Below the pieces are notes generated by a model. The model had not been told where the DNA came from. It made no database searches and was given only the letters and a program-made list of their open reading frames with translations. A program made the position numbers and the translations under genes. Below, piece after piece: positions 10,544-20,464 of a DNA stretch of 38,537 nucleotides. How positions within the stretch are numbered: position 1 is the first letter of the stretch; each line of letters opens with the position of its first letter. This DNA is from Basidiobolus meristosporus CBS 931.73 (lineage: Eukaryota > Basidiobolomycota > Basidiobolomycetes > Basidiobolales > Basidiobolaceae), in the NCBI GenBank assembly GCA_002104905.1, contig MCFE01000762.1, positions 1-38,537 of the forward strand, read 5' to 3'.

Positions 10544-11342
10544 GATGCGCTATAGGTAGCCGAGGCCGATTAAATGCACAAGATATACGGGAAAGAGTGT
10601 GCTCGTCACAGGAGAGGCAATCTTTTAAGGGGAGTCAGAAAATTGGGCAAAAAGATGAAAGGGACCCTAAATTTGGATCAGTACCTCGGATTGAAATTTT
10701 TCCAAGTGTCGCGCACCACGAAAAAGGTGGATCCCACCTAAATGATGTTGGATCGCCAGACAAAACAATCAAGCTGATGGTCGCAAAGGAGTAAGCATAT
10801 CCGAATTCGAACTCAATGCATGCCATTTCCGTGAAGTGAGCTGCGCGAATCAAGAAGAGCCGTCGTCCAAGGCAGACTTGGCCGAGGCGGTGGAAGATCA
10901 GTTGGCATCATGCTAGCGTGCACCATGTAGCACGCGTATGGATGGATCCTCTGAAGCAGTATCACAGGAGGGTGCCGGCTGTCGGAGGTGAACTCGGATC
11001 CATATTGCCAAGTCAAATTCGCTGGTGTCGATTGGGTTATGACATGCAACAAGAAGAGAGAAGGTCGGAAATAATGGCGGTTTTTTGAAACGATCTAAAA
11101 CCGAGGCCAGATCGCGAGGTTCTTGGTGTTGATGAGCACCATCAAAGGGTCATTTGTGGAGGCCGGTAGGGGAGTAATGTCGTTTGTTGATTCCTCCGGC
11201 GATGCGGAAACTCGGTTTTGAAATGGAAATCGAATCCTATGTGTTTCTGATTTACTGGGTATATATATCAAGTGCCGAATTGCATGGACTATCATTATCA
11301 CTTACAACATCGCTATCTGAGCAATCCATCTGCAAAGTTCAA
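10544..11342. other. Divergent promoter region of eL24 and the Kre9/Knh1-like gene
   Basis: About 0.8 kb between two divergent start codons. No additional gene, RNA or repeat is recognised. Clear TATA or CCAAT boxes at expected distances were not obvious to me. Confidence 0.5.
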
Positions 11343-12193
11343 ATGCTCACCTCGAATTCATTCAGTGTGACTGGCCTGGCCGCCATTTTGTATCTCTTCG
11401 GCAGGTTATCCATCTCTGTGCATGCAAACCTTGCCATAACCAGTCCTGTGAACAGTATCTGGGAGGCTGGGACGAAGAGTCTAATCACATGGTAGAGGTT
11501 GTGTATCTATTTTTGCGCGACCAAAAAAAACTAACCATTCATCTGCCCAGGACTGAGACAGGCGAGGGACCACCAGCCCCCGCAAGTTTTCCTTTGGACT
11601 TGATGCAAGGGCCGGCCACAGGGTTGCAATTGGTGCAGTCGATCACAAAAGAGGCCGATACCAAGGAGGGCCAGTACAACTGGGCCATTCCCGAGACTCT
11701 GCCACCTGGTAACTACTCGGTACGTGCTGGTACCCCCCCGAATGTTGTGTATAGTACCTATTTTGAGATCAAAGGGCCTGGCTCTGGCGGGGTGTCCTCA
11801 ACCCCGGCACCGCCCCCTCCCGCTCCCCCCAAGTCCAGCAAAAAACCAGAGAAAGGCTCAAAAAAGAGCCACCCCGAGGACAAGGCTAAAAAATCAAGTG
11901 CTCCAGGCAGTTCTTCCAGCATTAGCACTGCCACCACATCAGCTGCCTTACCTCCTGGCACCCCTTCCGCTATTCCCATCACAGTCCAAAAATCTACCAA
12001 CGCAACAACACCGGCTGATCATAAAACTACCCCTCCAGGGGCGAGTGATCAAAAGGGTGCCCAGCCTTCTGGGTCGAGCGTTTCGGCTTCTGGCGGTAAA
12101 AAGTCCCACGAAAACGTAGCCACCGTTTCTAAGGCACAATTTGTGGGGCTTGTGGTGTGCGCAGCCCTAGGGAGCCATTTTTACCTCCATTAA
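11343..12193 (+). CDS. Kre9/Knh1-like domain, GPI-anchored Ser/Thr-rich cell-wall protein
   Basis: Exons 11343-11491 and 11551-12193, joined in phase through a 59-bp intron; 263 aa. Residues 1 to about 28 form a signal peptide. Residues about 29-130 are a Kre9/Knh1 N-terminal-like domain: it opens LAITSPVNSIWEAGTKSLITW, with the last W codon split by the intron, and ends PPGNYSVRAGTPPNVVYSTYFEIKG. A low-complexity Ser/Thr/Pro/Lys linker follows (about 131-240), then a C-terminal hydrophobic tail (FVGLVVCAALGSHFYLH) that looks like a GPI-anchor signal. Proteins of this layout are secreted and wall- or membrane-anchored in fungi; the domain is linked to beta-1,6-glucan assembly in yeast, but the exact role of such short GPI proteins is unknown. 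The Lys-rich start of the linker (KSSKKPEKGSKKSH) is unusual for an O-mannosylated linker. Confidence 0.8.
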
Positions 12194-13124
12194 GGAAAGC
12201 GTTAGGCGTAGCCTCTGTCCTGGGCATATCGAGGCCTGCGTATCTACCGTGAATGGTACTTTGATTTCTTTATTCATTACTTTGGTCAATATGGGGAAGA
12301 TTGCACTACAGTTTCCAGTAGGAGCTTGTTTCGAGATACTTTCCGATTGGATTTCTCCATTTTGAGAAGCTTGGAGCTCCAAAGCTCGCTACTAGCCATG
12401 TTAGGTTAATCACTGGTGTCCTGTTCCCTAATATCTCCACATACATCCATATTCACTGATATCTTGAAGAAATCAAACTACTATAAATGAAAGAGATTGC
12501 TAATACATCATTCTACTTTGAAGCCGGTTCTGTTATAATGAAACCTATCTTGTGTTTGAGGAAGTAGCCAGGTGTCAGTACTTGGTAAGCGCTGAAATCT
12601 CTAGCCATATCAAATTTCTGCATGGAGCCATAACATTGCCGGAGACATGGGCAATGTCCTGAATCAGGGCAAGCTTGCGATTAAGAGGGTGTATATGGTT
12701 GATTGGTGAAAGGGGGTTTTCTTTAGCTCATGCAAGGCGCATCATACTGCATAGTATTGGCTCAGGAGTAGCGTATGGTCCGTACATGATGCTTGGTACA
12801 CATTCTAGGTAGTGGATCTATGTGGCCTGTTGTTTTTCAGGCATTTTTGCAAACACGTTTCCGATGGCAACTGATTCAACACATATATGAATCTACATGT
12901 AGTATTTACCATGCTATTGACCAGTTTGGTTTCTCTTGCTTCATCTCCTTTTCACCTGTCACCTTATTGATTGTCATAATACTGTACTTGGACGCAGTTA
13001 AGTGTATCTAGGTCCGAAGTCTTCGTAGTAGTTCTTTTCCCGTTACAGGATTTGGCGTCAGCGCTCCGGTGAACCAGAACAAACTTCTGCACGGTGCCCA
13101 ACAGACATCCGATGCTCGGTGAAG
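12194..13124. other. Intergenic, nothing recognised
   Basis: This 0.93 kb between two same-strand genes has only short open frames with no recognisable content. It should contain the terminator of the Kre9/Knh1-like gene and the promoter of the PL14-like gene. Confidence 0.5.
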
Positions 13125-14114
13125 ATGCGGAAAGTAGGAATAATTATCGTTAATATTTTGATTGTCGTCAGCGCAAGCGAGCTACACATAGAGAAGCTGG
13201 CCAGTGAGTATCGGTTGCATACGCACTGGCAGCCAAATATCCAGAGCGGTTCCTTTGAAGATAATGAGAAAGAGTGGCATCACACGAACGCTCTTAGGAG
13301 CTCGTTACAGAACCTCAATGCCATTACAGATCCATTAGATAAAGGGAATCCCGGACAAGTCCTTTCCGTTTTCTACCCAGCTGGTTCTTACTCGCCCAAA
13401 AAATCCCTCCAAGTTGGTGGGGTGCATTTCTGGTCGGAGCCCTTTGGAAAGGGCCAATTCGATCGAGCCCTACTCAGTTATGAGGTCGGATTTCCAGCAA
13501 ACTTTTCTTTCGTCAAGGGAGGCAAGCTTCCAGGCCTCTACGGAGGTGAGCCTGGTACTGGCTGCTCTGGAGGTTCGCAATCGGACGGTAAAATGTGCTT
13601 TAGTTTGCGCTTAATGTGGAGAGAGTTGGGTGTAGGTGAGGTGTACACATATCTGCCACTCTCGAATCGGGATAAGCTGTGCACCCATCCGATGATAACC
13701 TGCAATGATGCTTATGGGCAGAGTATCGGAAGAGGATTTGATTTTAACAAAGGCGCTTGGAATCGTGTTGCGCTCTATGTTCAAGTGAACACTGTTGGGA
13801 AAGAAGACGGAGTCATCCAACTATATCTCAACGATTCCCTCTGGTTAGATATCAGGGAAATTCCTTTGAGAAAAGAGAAGGGGATTGGAATCTCTAGTAT
13901 CATGTTCTCGACCTTTTTCGGTGGGAATACCCCCGAGTATGCTACTTTGACGGACACCTATACGTACTACAGAAACATCAAACTCAGTGTTGGGGATCCG
14001 ATCGCTCTATTTGATGCCAAAATATCAAATGCACCAAGCAACATTCCATCCGATCTTCAGCTTGGCATGTGCCTTTTATTGCTATTTATATCCCTTCCGT
14101 GGAATGCTTTCTAG
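13125..14114 (+). CDS. Polysaccharide lyase family 14-like secreted protein
   Basis: Single exon, 329 aa from the ATG at 13125 (a GTG two codons upstream is not a plausible fungal start). A signal peptide covers about residues 1-18. The body carries the PL14-type beta-jelly-roll signatures: LLSYEVGFPANFSFVKGGKL, then PGLYGGEPGTGCSGG, SLRLMWRELGVGEVYTYLP, FDFNKGAWNRVALYVQVNT and IMFSTFFGG. PL14 enzymes cleave uronic-acid polysaccharides (alginate, glucuronan) by beta-elimination, and fungal members are often assigned to glucuronan. The last 20 residues are hydrophobic (LGMCLLLLFISLPW), suggesting a GPI-anchor signal or membrane tail, so the protein may be surface-bound rather than freely secreted. 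Substrate cannot be read from the sequence. Confidence 0.82.
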   Translation: MRKVGIIIVNILIVVSASELHIEKLASEYRLHTHWQPNIQSGSFEDNEKEWHHTNALRSSLQNLNAITDPLDKGNPGQVLSVFYPAGSYSPKKSLQVGGVHFWSEPFGKGQFDRALLSYEVGFPANFSFVKGGKLPGLYGGEPGTGCSGGSQSDGKMCFSLRLMWRELGVGEVYTYLPLSNRDKLCTHPMITCNDAYGQSIGRGFDFNKGAWNRVALYVQVNTVGKEDGVIQLYLNDSLWLDIREIPLRKEKGIGISSIMFSTFFGGNTPEYATLTDTYTYYRNIKLSVGDPIALFDAKISNAPSNIPSDLQLGMCLLLLFISLPWNAF

Positions 14115-15649
14115 TTTTCCTGAAGGAGTCGATTCCTAAACTGTGGCCCTCGTATCACGGCCCAACGAGCGTATTGGCTTCCAAGTTTATACTTCGCCGT
14201 ATCCCAATCTAGTAGCAAAGGCAGGCAAACCTGCTCTGATTTCCTTCGAATCTATAGTTATCGATACTCTGTATCCCTCTAGCACGTATGTGATCAGATT
14301 CTTGTACAATGGCCGGTATCCAACGCTCTGTTCTAGGCAGAGTATCAGATATATCAGATTTGACATGCAACTAAATAAATGACCGACATTCTCTGTAGCA
14401 GCAACTCGAAACAGGAGGGTCGCACGAGTGAAACCCAGCAGATCGTATTTCAAACGGAACACCTCGTAGTAGGCATAGATAAACGGTTCCAAGCCTGGAA
14501 ATGTCATCAGTGCATCTAGCAGATAGGGCTAATGCCAATACTACAAGTGATTTGCTAGTAATGTCGCTTTCTGGTGAGGCTGAGCTCGAAGTACGCATCA
14601 ATGAGTATGAGATTGTGTCGGCCAGTTAGAGACCATGACGCTATAGAGTAGGCATTGTGTATACTTACCTGTAGCTCTCGAGGTCGCCTATATATGGCTT
14701 GCGACACTCAATCTCAAGGGCTGGGAAGCGTGGCTTGCATTGCCTCGGGGCATGATGCGAGCAAACAGCCACACCACAAGAGTGGTGTCATCTGACGTTA
14801 TGAATACGAGCTGAGTTTTCAGGGAATTGGCCTTGGAGGCTGTAGTTGTCCCAGCCATTCAGCACATTATGGGAAATAGCCATGATTGGAGTACGTGAAA
14901 GCACATGACGGGACAAATCCATGGATATCCGATTTGTAAAGGCCTAGCTGTAGTCTCGAGTGCCTATGCTCGGTTTCATCTGGTACGCCTTACTACTATA
15001 ACCTCAGGTCAACATTCTCCACCAGCCTTGATGAGCTGAGGCGATGTGGTGTACTGTTAGAATCTTTTGTCTCATAGCCAATGATCGATGCACTATTATG
15101 TAAGGCTGATGATTTAATGTCGAATCATAAGATGCTGTAACTGTTACTTGTGATCTATCCACCAGGGCCAGTGGATAGACCATAAATATCACTGCCATAC
15201 AGTTAAACATCTAATTGCTCACTCAAAACCTCTGCGAAATTTGTGATCTCACTCTATCCAAGCCTTTAAAAGGAGCACATCATCAGCTTAGTTTCGGTTC
15301 ATTTCGTTAGTTTCGTTTAATTTTCCTGAGGTAACCAGTTACACCCTAACCAGTGAACTACATATAGCTACATCTCTAAAGCCAAAGATAACCTAATTGG
15401 TGAGCAATACTATCACGCAAGTTGAGAGTCACCACTAACAGAAACACAGGTGTGTATGTGTGCACGCATCGCTAGCAACTCTTAGCTCAATGTCCTTGAA
15501 TAATCGCAAACCTGCACATCATTCCATCACTTTGATGTCTCTATCTCTGTTGTCCCCAACGCTCGATCGATCAAATTTCACTTACTCTCGTTATCATTTA
15601 GAATCCCATCGAGCTCTCTGGCCTTCGATATTAAAAATAACACCAATCC
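14115..15649. other. Intergenic stretch with weak minus-strand coding candidate
   Basis: No confident gene. On the minus strand, 14507-14187 is open for 106 codons and reads fairly protein-like (PGLEPFIYAYYEVFRLKYD), ending LGYGEV. Upstream on the same strand there is a strong GTAAGT donor at about 14670 after the words RKPYIGDLESYR, but I could not join these pieces in one consistent frame. It may be a hidden gene, an eroded one or chance. The right end holds the tetraspanin promoter. Confidence 0.3.
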
Positions 15650-16619
15650 ATGGCCCGTCGAAACAGTATTCACACTACTGGACCCCTAACGGAGTCCCAC
15701 AGTCAGAAACAAGGCTCCAGCATAAACTCTAACCTCGACTTCTATACACAAAAAAGAGCATCTGCCAGTGGATGCCACGAGCCACAAGAACCAAAATATG
15801 TTCATATGAATCGTGCTGATGATAGATACCTCTCCACGCCAAATCCTAGTTTCCGGGGCTGGACCAGACCTAAATGGATATTGATCCTTGGGTATACAGT
15901 AGTAAGTAATCCATAGTATCCCTCAGCTCTGATGTCCGAGATACCTTAATTAATCCATCTACCAGATCTTTGTGTTCGCTGTTACTGCACTTGTAGCCTC
16001 GATGATGACATGGTTTAGGGCGTATCTACGCGCGGAAGTGTTCGTGACCGGAAACAAAACCATACTCGTTATCACCACTGTGACGAGTATTATGACCGTA
16101 GTAAACTGCCTGATGGCGTTCTGCGGAATCCTTATGAACAACCGAAAGCTTCTTACTGTGTGCGCGTTCATACTCTGGCCTCTCTTTGCCATGACCGCCT
16201 CTGTGGGATATTTGGGGTACAAACGCCTGTTATGGAATTTACGTGCTAAGTTAGGAAGCCAGTGGAGATCCTTCAGCTACAACGAAAGGCTAACCATCCA
16301 GAACAATGTAAGCAGTCCATCTAGTTCAAGGTTACTAACGTACAGGCTGAGCAACTAAACATGAAACCTCTAGCTACATTGTTGTGGGTTCCAAGGACCC
16401 CTCGATCACCCAGCCGTCTCCAACAAATGCTATATGCGAAGTCTACTGCCGGGCTGCCTCGGAAAATACTATCGGTTCAACTCCCAATCCTTAAACATTG
16501 CCTACGTCGTATCGTTTAGTCTGCTGCTCCCACACCTGCTTCTTATCTTTGCAGCAGTGCTGTTTTCTAACCATATCGATGACAAATGGAATCGTGACCC
16601 CCCACCAGCCTGTAAGTAA
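15650..16619 (+). CDS. Fungal tetraspanin (Tsp2-like)
   Basis: Exons 15650-15901, 15966-16307 and 16374-16619, with introns of 64 and 66 bp, both phase 0; 279 aa. A polar N-terminal tail (about 1-72) is followed by three membrane segments (about 76-97, 113-138 and 145-168). A compact extracellular loop follows with the diagnostic CCG (residues 201-203, LHCCGFQGPL) and CYMRSLLPGC, then a fourth membrane segment (about 233-255). Tetraspanins organise plasma-membrane protein complexes; in fungi they act in development and in penetration by infection structures. The CCG appears only after splicing 16307 to 16374, which supports the model. The C-terminus is open to doubt: a GTAAGT donor overlaps the last codons (16612), and splicing to 16659 would give an ending of AYQS instead of ACK. 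Confidence 0.87.
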
Positions 16620-16921
16620 TCGTATCACTCCCTCTCCACTTAATATATTTTTCCCAAGACCAATCATAAAACTATGCCCCTACGATACTTGACAAATTCG
16701 GCATCTCTTAATTATTCTTGCTGATCCAAATCCCAAGCTCATGCTCTGCACATTGCCGTATTTGAATATTAATCATTGCCGAGTGATCAGCTCGTATCCA
16801 ATTAACGTGTGCTTGAGTTCTTGGCAAAACTGATTTCGGTTTAGACAGGGAAACGATCACTGAAGCAACATATAAATGACGTAGCCGTAGCCACCTAAAA
16901 TTAAAAGTCATTTTCAAGATC

Positions 16922-17741
16922 ATGGTTGCGAACATGGTAGGCGAGCGATTCTTCAGGGCTTGATAGGCATCTTTCTAACATCACCTAGTCTACTGCGAAT
17001 CTTCCACCCTACAACGAGTTCGATGAGGCTCCCGCGTACGCTGAAGCGAATCAAGACAGCGACGATGACAGCGATTCCGAGATATTAACTGGGGACGCGC
17101 AACTAGATCGAAAGTTTTCCGATTCCAAGAATGGCACGATCTATACTATCAATCGAACAAGTCTGCTTACAAACAGGTTCGAGATCTCCTATGCAGAAAA
17201 CAACGAGAAAATGTATATCTGCCAGCCCCGAAAAACGTTCGCCTTGGGTGGGATGATACTACTTGATGCTTCCGACGAGCGACCTCTTTGCCAAACCAAA
17301 CGTGAGGGTATATTCGCTTTGTCTTTCGACTTGAACTATCTAGGAAAGTCTGCATTCAATCACCCCGAAAATATCCTGGTGAAGCGCAGCCACACGGTCC
17401 GAGGGTGTTATGTTTTCGAATGGGAGGGAAAGATTAGGCTAACTTGGAGACACAAAAGCTTTTTCGAGCTACGCTGCCGTTTACAAAAAATCCCCCCGGA
17501 GGCTTCCACCTCTACGGGTACCAACAATGTAGCCTCCTCTTCGACAGCGACGAAGAAGCAGGATCCAAGTGAAAGGGCTTATGTGGCGTTCTTCAAGCAT
17601 CATGCTTTGGGTCCCGCACAGCTTCGCATTGTTGAATCTATGTTCGATGGTTTGGTGAATGATAAGCAAAGTTTGTACCACACGCTTATTCTGACCGCCA
17701 TATATATCCGGGTCTTGTTACAAACCAAGCACGCTAGCTAA
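16922..17741 (+). CDS. Tubby C-terminal-like / DUF6593-type fungal protein
   Basis: Exons 16922-16936 and 16989-17741 with a 52-bp intron; 255 aa. The first exon encodes only MVANM. An acidic Ser/Asp-rich N-terminus (about 10-35) precedes a region of alternating strands (FSDSKNGTIYTINRTS, GCYVFEWEGKIRLTWRHKSF). A Ser/Thr insert (about 165-185) follows, then a conserved-looking end, SERAYVAFFKHHALGPAQLRI, and LYHTLILTAIYIRVLLQTKH. This pattern (a W-rich strand pair, 'YVA', 'G.L.I', then 'ILTaiyi') resembles tubby C-terminal-like or DUF6593 proteins that are numerous in basidiomycetes and have no known function. The assignment rests on pattern memory, not a search. It starts about 300 bp after the tetraspanin on the same strand and is convergent with the aminopeptidase. 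Confidence 0.6.
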
Positions 17742-17968
17742 ACCCCTTGTTCAACATGGTTGCTGTCAGCAAGTTTGGATTGAACCAGCGAAGCAATGGT
17801 GCTGATATGTTGGTGAAATTCGGTCATGAAATTAATCGTCCCCTCCAGATTTAATCAACCAGATTCATATATGTATTATACGAAGTATTAAGTAAATTTT
17901 CAAATTGGGGATTACATTAGTATGTTTATTCAAAAACCTCATTACTACGAACTACCTTGAGCCGAAAT

Positions 17969-19450
17969 TTAAATGCTGGGTAGAGAACAACCATCGGATC
18001 CTTGGTTGATGGGAGCGACGGCTCTTTTGGCGACTATCTTGGGTCCTCCGCGAGCTGCGGCGACACTGGAGACATCTTGGGAGTAGGTAGCCACTGCGTG
18101 GGCGATACCACGAGAGTTAATCAAAAATGCCTTGTGGGCGAGGTTGGCAGTGGTGTCACAGGCTTGATGGTAGCATTTATCGTATGGCTCGCCAGCTTTA
18201 CCGCCGAACTTCTTGGCTTGTTCCTCAGTCTTAAGCTTCTCGGCACCAGTATCGAGTCCACCAGATGGGATCCCGACGGCAGCAAATGGACCAACGTCAG
18301 ATCGGCTGTATGGGAAAACACTGCTCTCGTACTCGATCTTCTTGGCCTTGAAGTGGTCTTCGAACAACTTGGTGACGACACTGGACCCGGCTGGAACTGG
18401 CTGACCACTTTCGTCACCGTTGTACACGCGGATCACGTAGTTGGGCGAGGCAATCATATCAAAGTTCAGAATAACCGCAATATCATTGATCTCGTTCTTC
18501 TGCAGCTTGCTGACATAGTATTCGGATCCAACCAAACCAAACTCCTCAGCAGACCACCAGGCGAAACGGACCTTGTTCTTAGGCTTGACATTTCTGAATT
18601 GATAGGCCAGCTCGAGAAGAGCAGCACTGCCAGAGCCGTTATCATTGATACCTGGACCGGCTCTAACTGAGTCGGAGTGGGCGCCTAACATGATGACCTT
18701 GGAAGAGTCGCCGCCCTTGGTTTCAGCGATGATGTTGTATGTTGTGCGGTTCTCCCGGAATTCATCCAGGTTGAGGCTAGCCTTGACTTCACCTTTCTTC
18801 AGTAATTCGATCAACGCGCTCCCGGATTCCTGGCTGATACCCCCGGTAGGGAACTGTGAAGTACCTTCTGCACCAAGTGTTCCCTTGAAATCACCAGGGG
18901 CGTTGTTGTAAACAAGAATAGCACTAGCACCAAGCTTTCCAGCATTGATGGATTTCGCATTGAAGGGACAGCTGCCACGCTCTACGAGAGCAATCTTACC
19001 CTTAAGGTCGAGTCCAGCGAAATCGCCATCTTCACAACCAGCAGACCCCTTGGCACCAGCCACATCGGGCACAAGTACCAATGGAGCAGTGATCCCACCT
19101 TTAGGAGTCGAGGCGGTTAATGTCATGGTCTGAACGATGTATTCCTTTTCATTGACAATCAACTTTTGGGCCAAAGTCTCGGAGTAAGGGGCGGTGAATT
19201 CCTGAAGGGCCACATCGTAGCCGGCCTTCTTTACAATTCCATGGATGTAGTCAACGGTGAGTTGATGACCCTTGCTTCCGAACACTCGGGTGTGGTTATG
19301 GAGGTTGGCGAATTTCTGGAACGCATTTGTATGTCTGAGAACACCGTTAAGAGTGATCTTGCGTTGCAGCCACTCCGAGTCGCATGCTTCGGTGTTGAAA
19401 GCTGAGAGTGCGGCAGTGGCTAGAGCAACGAATACAAGAGAGGTCTTCAT
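17969..19450 (-). CDS. M28 aminopeptidase with PA domain, vacuolar/secreted (Ape3-like)
   Basis: Intronless, 493 aa. A signal peptide covers about residues 1-19. A protease-associated (PA) domain spans about 120-225 (KGKIALVERGSCPFNAKSIN, GASAILVYNN). The M28 catalytic domain has all expected metal and catalytic residues: H258 (GAHSDSV), D270 (GPGINDNGSG), E302/E303 (WWSAEEFGLVGS), D331 (NFDMIA) and H428 (YDKCYHQACD). It is therefore predicted to be an active two-zinc aminopeptidase, releasing N-terminal residues from peptides in the vacuole or outside the cell; the nearest yeast type is aminopeptidase Y (Ape3). Cys423-Cys431-type spacing around H428 may form a disulfide. A TATA box lies 59 bp upstream. 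The lack of introns contrasts with its neighbours. Confidence 0.93.
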   Translation of the reverse strand: MKTSLVFVALATAALSAFNTEACDSEWLQRKITLNGVLRHTNAFQKFANLHNHTRVFGSKGHQLTVDYIHGIVKKAGYDVALQEFTAPYSETLAQKLIVNEKEYIVQTMTLTASTPKGGITAPLVLVPDVAGAKGSAGCEDGDFAGLDLKGKIALVERGSCPFNAKSINAGKLGASAILVYNNAPGDFKGTLGAEGTSQFPTGGISQESGSALIELLKKGEVKASLNLDEFRENRTTYNIIAETKGGDSSKVIMLGAHSDSVRAGPGINDNGSGSAALLELAYQFRNVKPKNKVRFAWWSAEEFGLVGSEYYVSKLQKNEINDIAVILNFDMIASPNYVIRVYNGDESGQPVPAGSSVVTKLFEDHFKAKKIEYESSVFPYSRSDVGPFAAVGIPSGGLDTGAEKLKTEEQAKKFGGKAGEPYDKCYHQACDTTANLAHKAFLINSRGIAHAVATYSQDVSSVAAARGGPKIVAKRAVAPINQGSDGCSLPSI

Positions 19451-19508
19451 AAATAACGCGGGTATGGGAACAAGCTGAGATATCGATGAGCATCCGGAGA
19501 CTGCGGGT

Positions 19509-19516
19509 ATTTATAA
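19509..19516 (-). promoter_or_regulatory. TATA box of the M28 aminopeptidase gene
   Basis: TATAAATA on the minus strand, 59 bp upstream of the ATG at 19450. Confidence 0.55.
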
Positions 19517-20464
19517 GTGCCCCGATGATGAGGATAGCGCTTGCCCGTATGACGACAGTAAGAAAGTTGACCATGTACTCTTTGACCGAACTTCCCTATT
19601 GGTTTCGGACTTCTGGAGATGCAACACCAAATGAATGGGAAGATCCTACCAACGAGATACTCACCGAAAAGCATATATGGTTAATCCATTCTGCTATCTT
19701 TGTGTTCACATGACGGATTTCGTTCGCACAGTACTTATTTCGTAGCATAGGTCCCAAGATATGTAAGTCTATTGGTGAGTGGAGGGGCGATAGGTCGAAG
19801 TAGGTTACTTATAAATATCCAGCAGGATATTGCTTACTTGCGTGGGATGATTGGCTCGACAATGAACCTGCACTGGTCATTCGCGCCATCTTAAGCTTAA
19901 GTATAGGTGTGAATATACGTTAATCTGGAATAAGCGTAGGAGAATCTGGCGATTGGGACGACCCGTATGGTTGGATAAAGCGTGTATGAGTCGGAATATT
20001 CCCATTCACTTTACATCTCTGGAGAGTTTGTGCATGTGAGAATGGTTTTGCCCGGTGATATGGTTGGGTGTGGATTGCCTATTCTGGTCTGAGTTACTGG
20101 TTAGCAGCTCCCATGGTTTATTGGCCTCATGGCCACCCGTTTACCTTCTTATTTGTTTCCATATTACCATCCACTTTAAAGAATCCATGGAGGGGGTGGC
20201 TGGCTATCATATTCCGCATTAGAGGATACCAACTCACCAATCAACTGGGACCTGCGTGTTGATGCATGTAACTCATGAGCTTGTGCAACTGAATATGAAC
20301 ACAACAAAATCTAACCGGTATTGTTGAAAGGTCTTTATTTGTAGGCTTTGCTAATCTAATGATTAGTAGGCCAGATTGTGGATAATCTAGAACAAATATA
20401 TTACAGATCGTGCTAAAACTATACTAATGTATACGGAATGCTTAAGAACTCAAGGAAGAATGTG
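19517..20464. other. Intergenic, nothing recognised
   Basis: 0.95 kb between the Nma111 stop and the aminopeptidase promoter, with only short, unremarkable open frames. Confidence 0.5.

Noticed and set aside
11724-12119. Pro/Leu-rich ORF of 131 codons
   Set aside because: It is an out-of-frame shadow of the Ser/Thr/Pro linker of the Kre9/Knh1-like protein.
18002-18670. 222-codon plus-strand ORF
   Set aside because: It is a shadow of the M28 aminopeptidase, whose catalytic motifs are on the minus strand.
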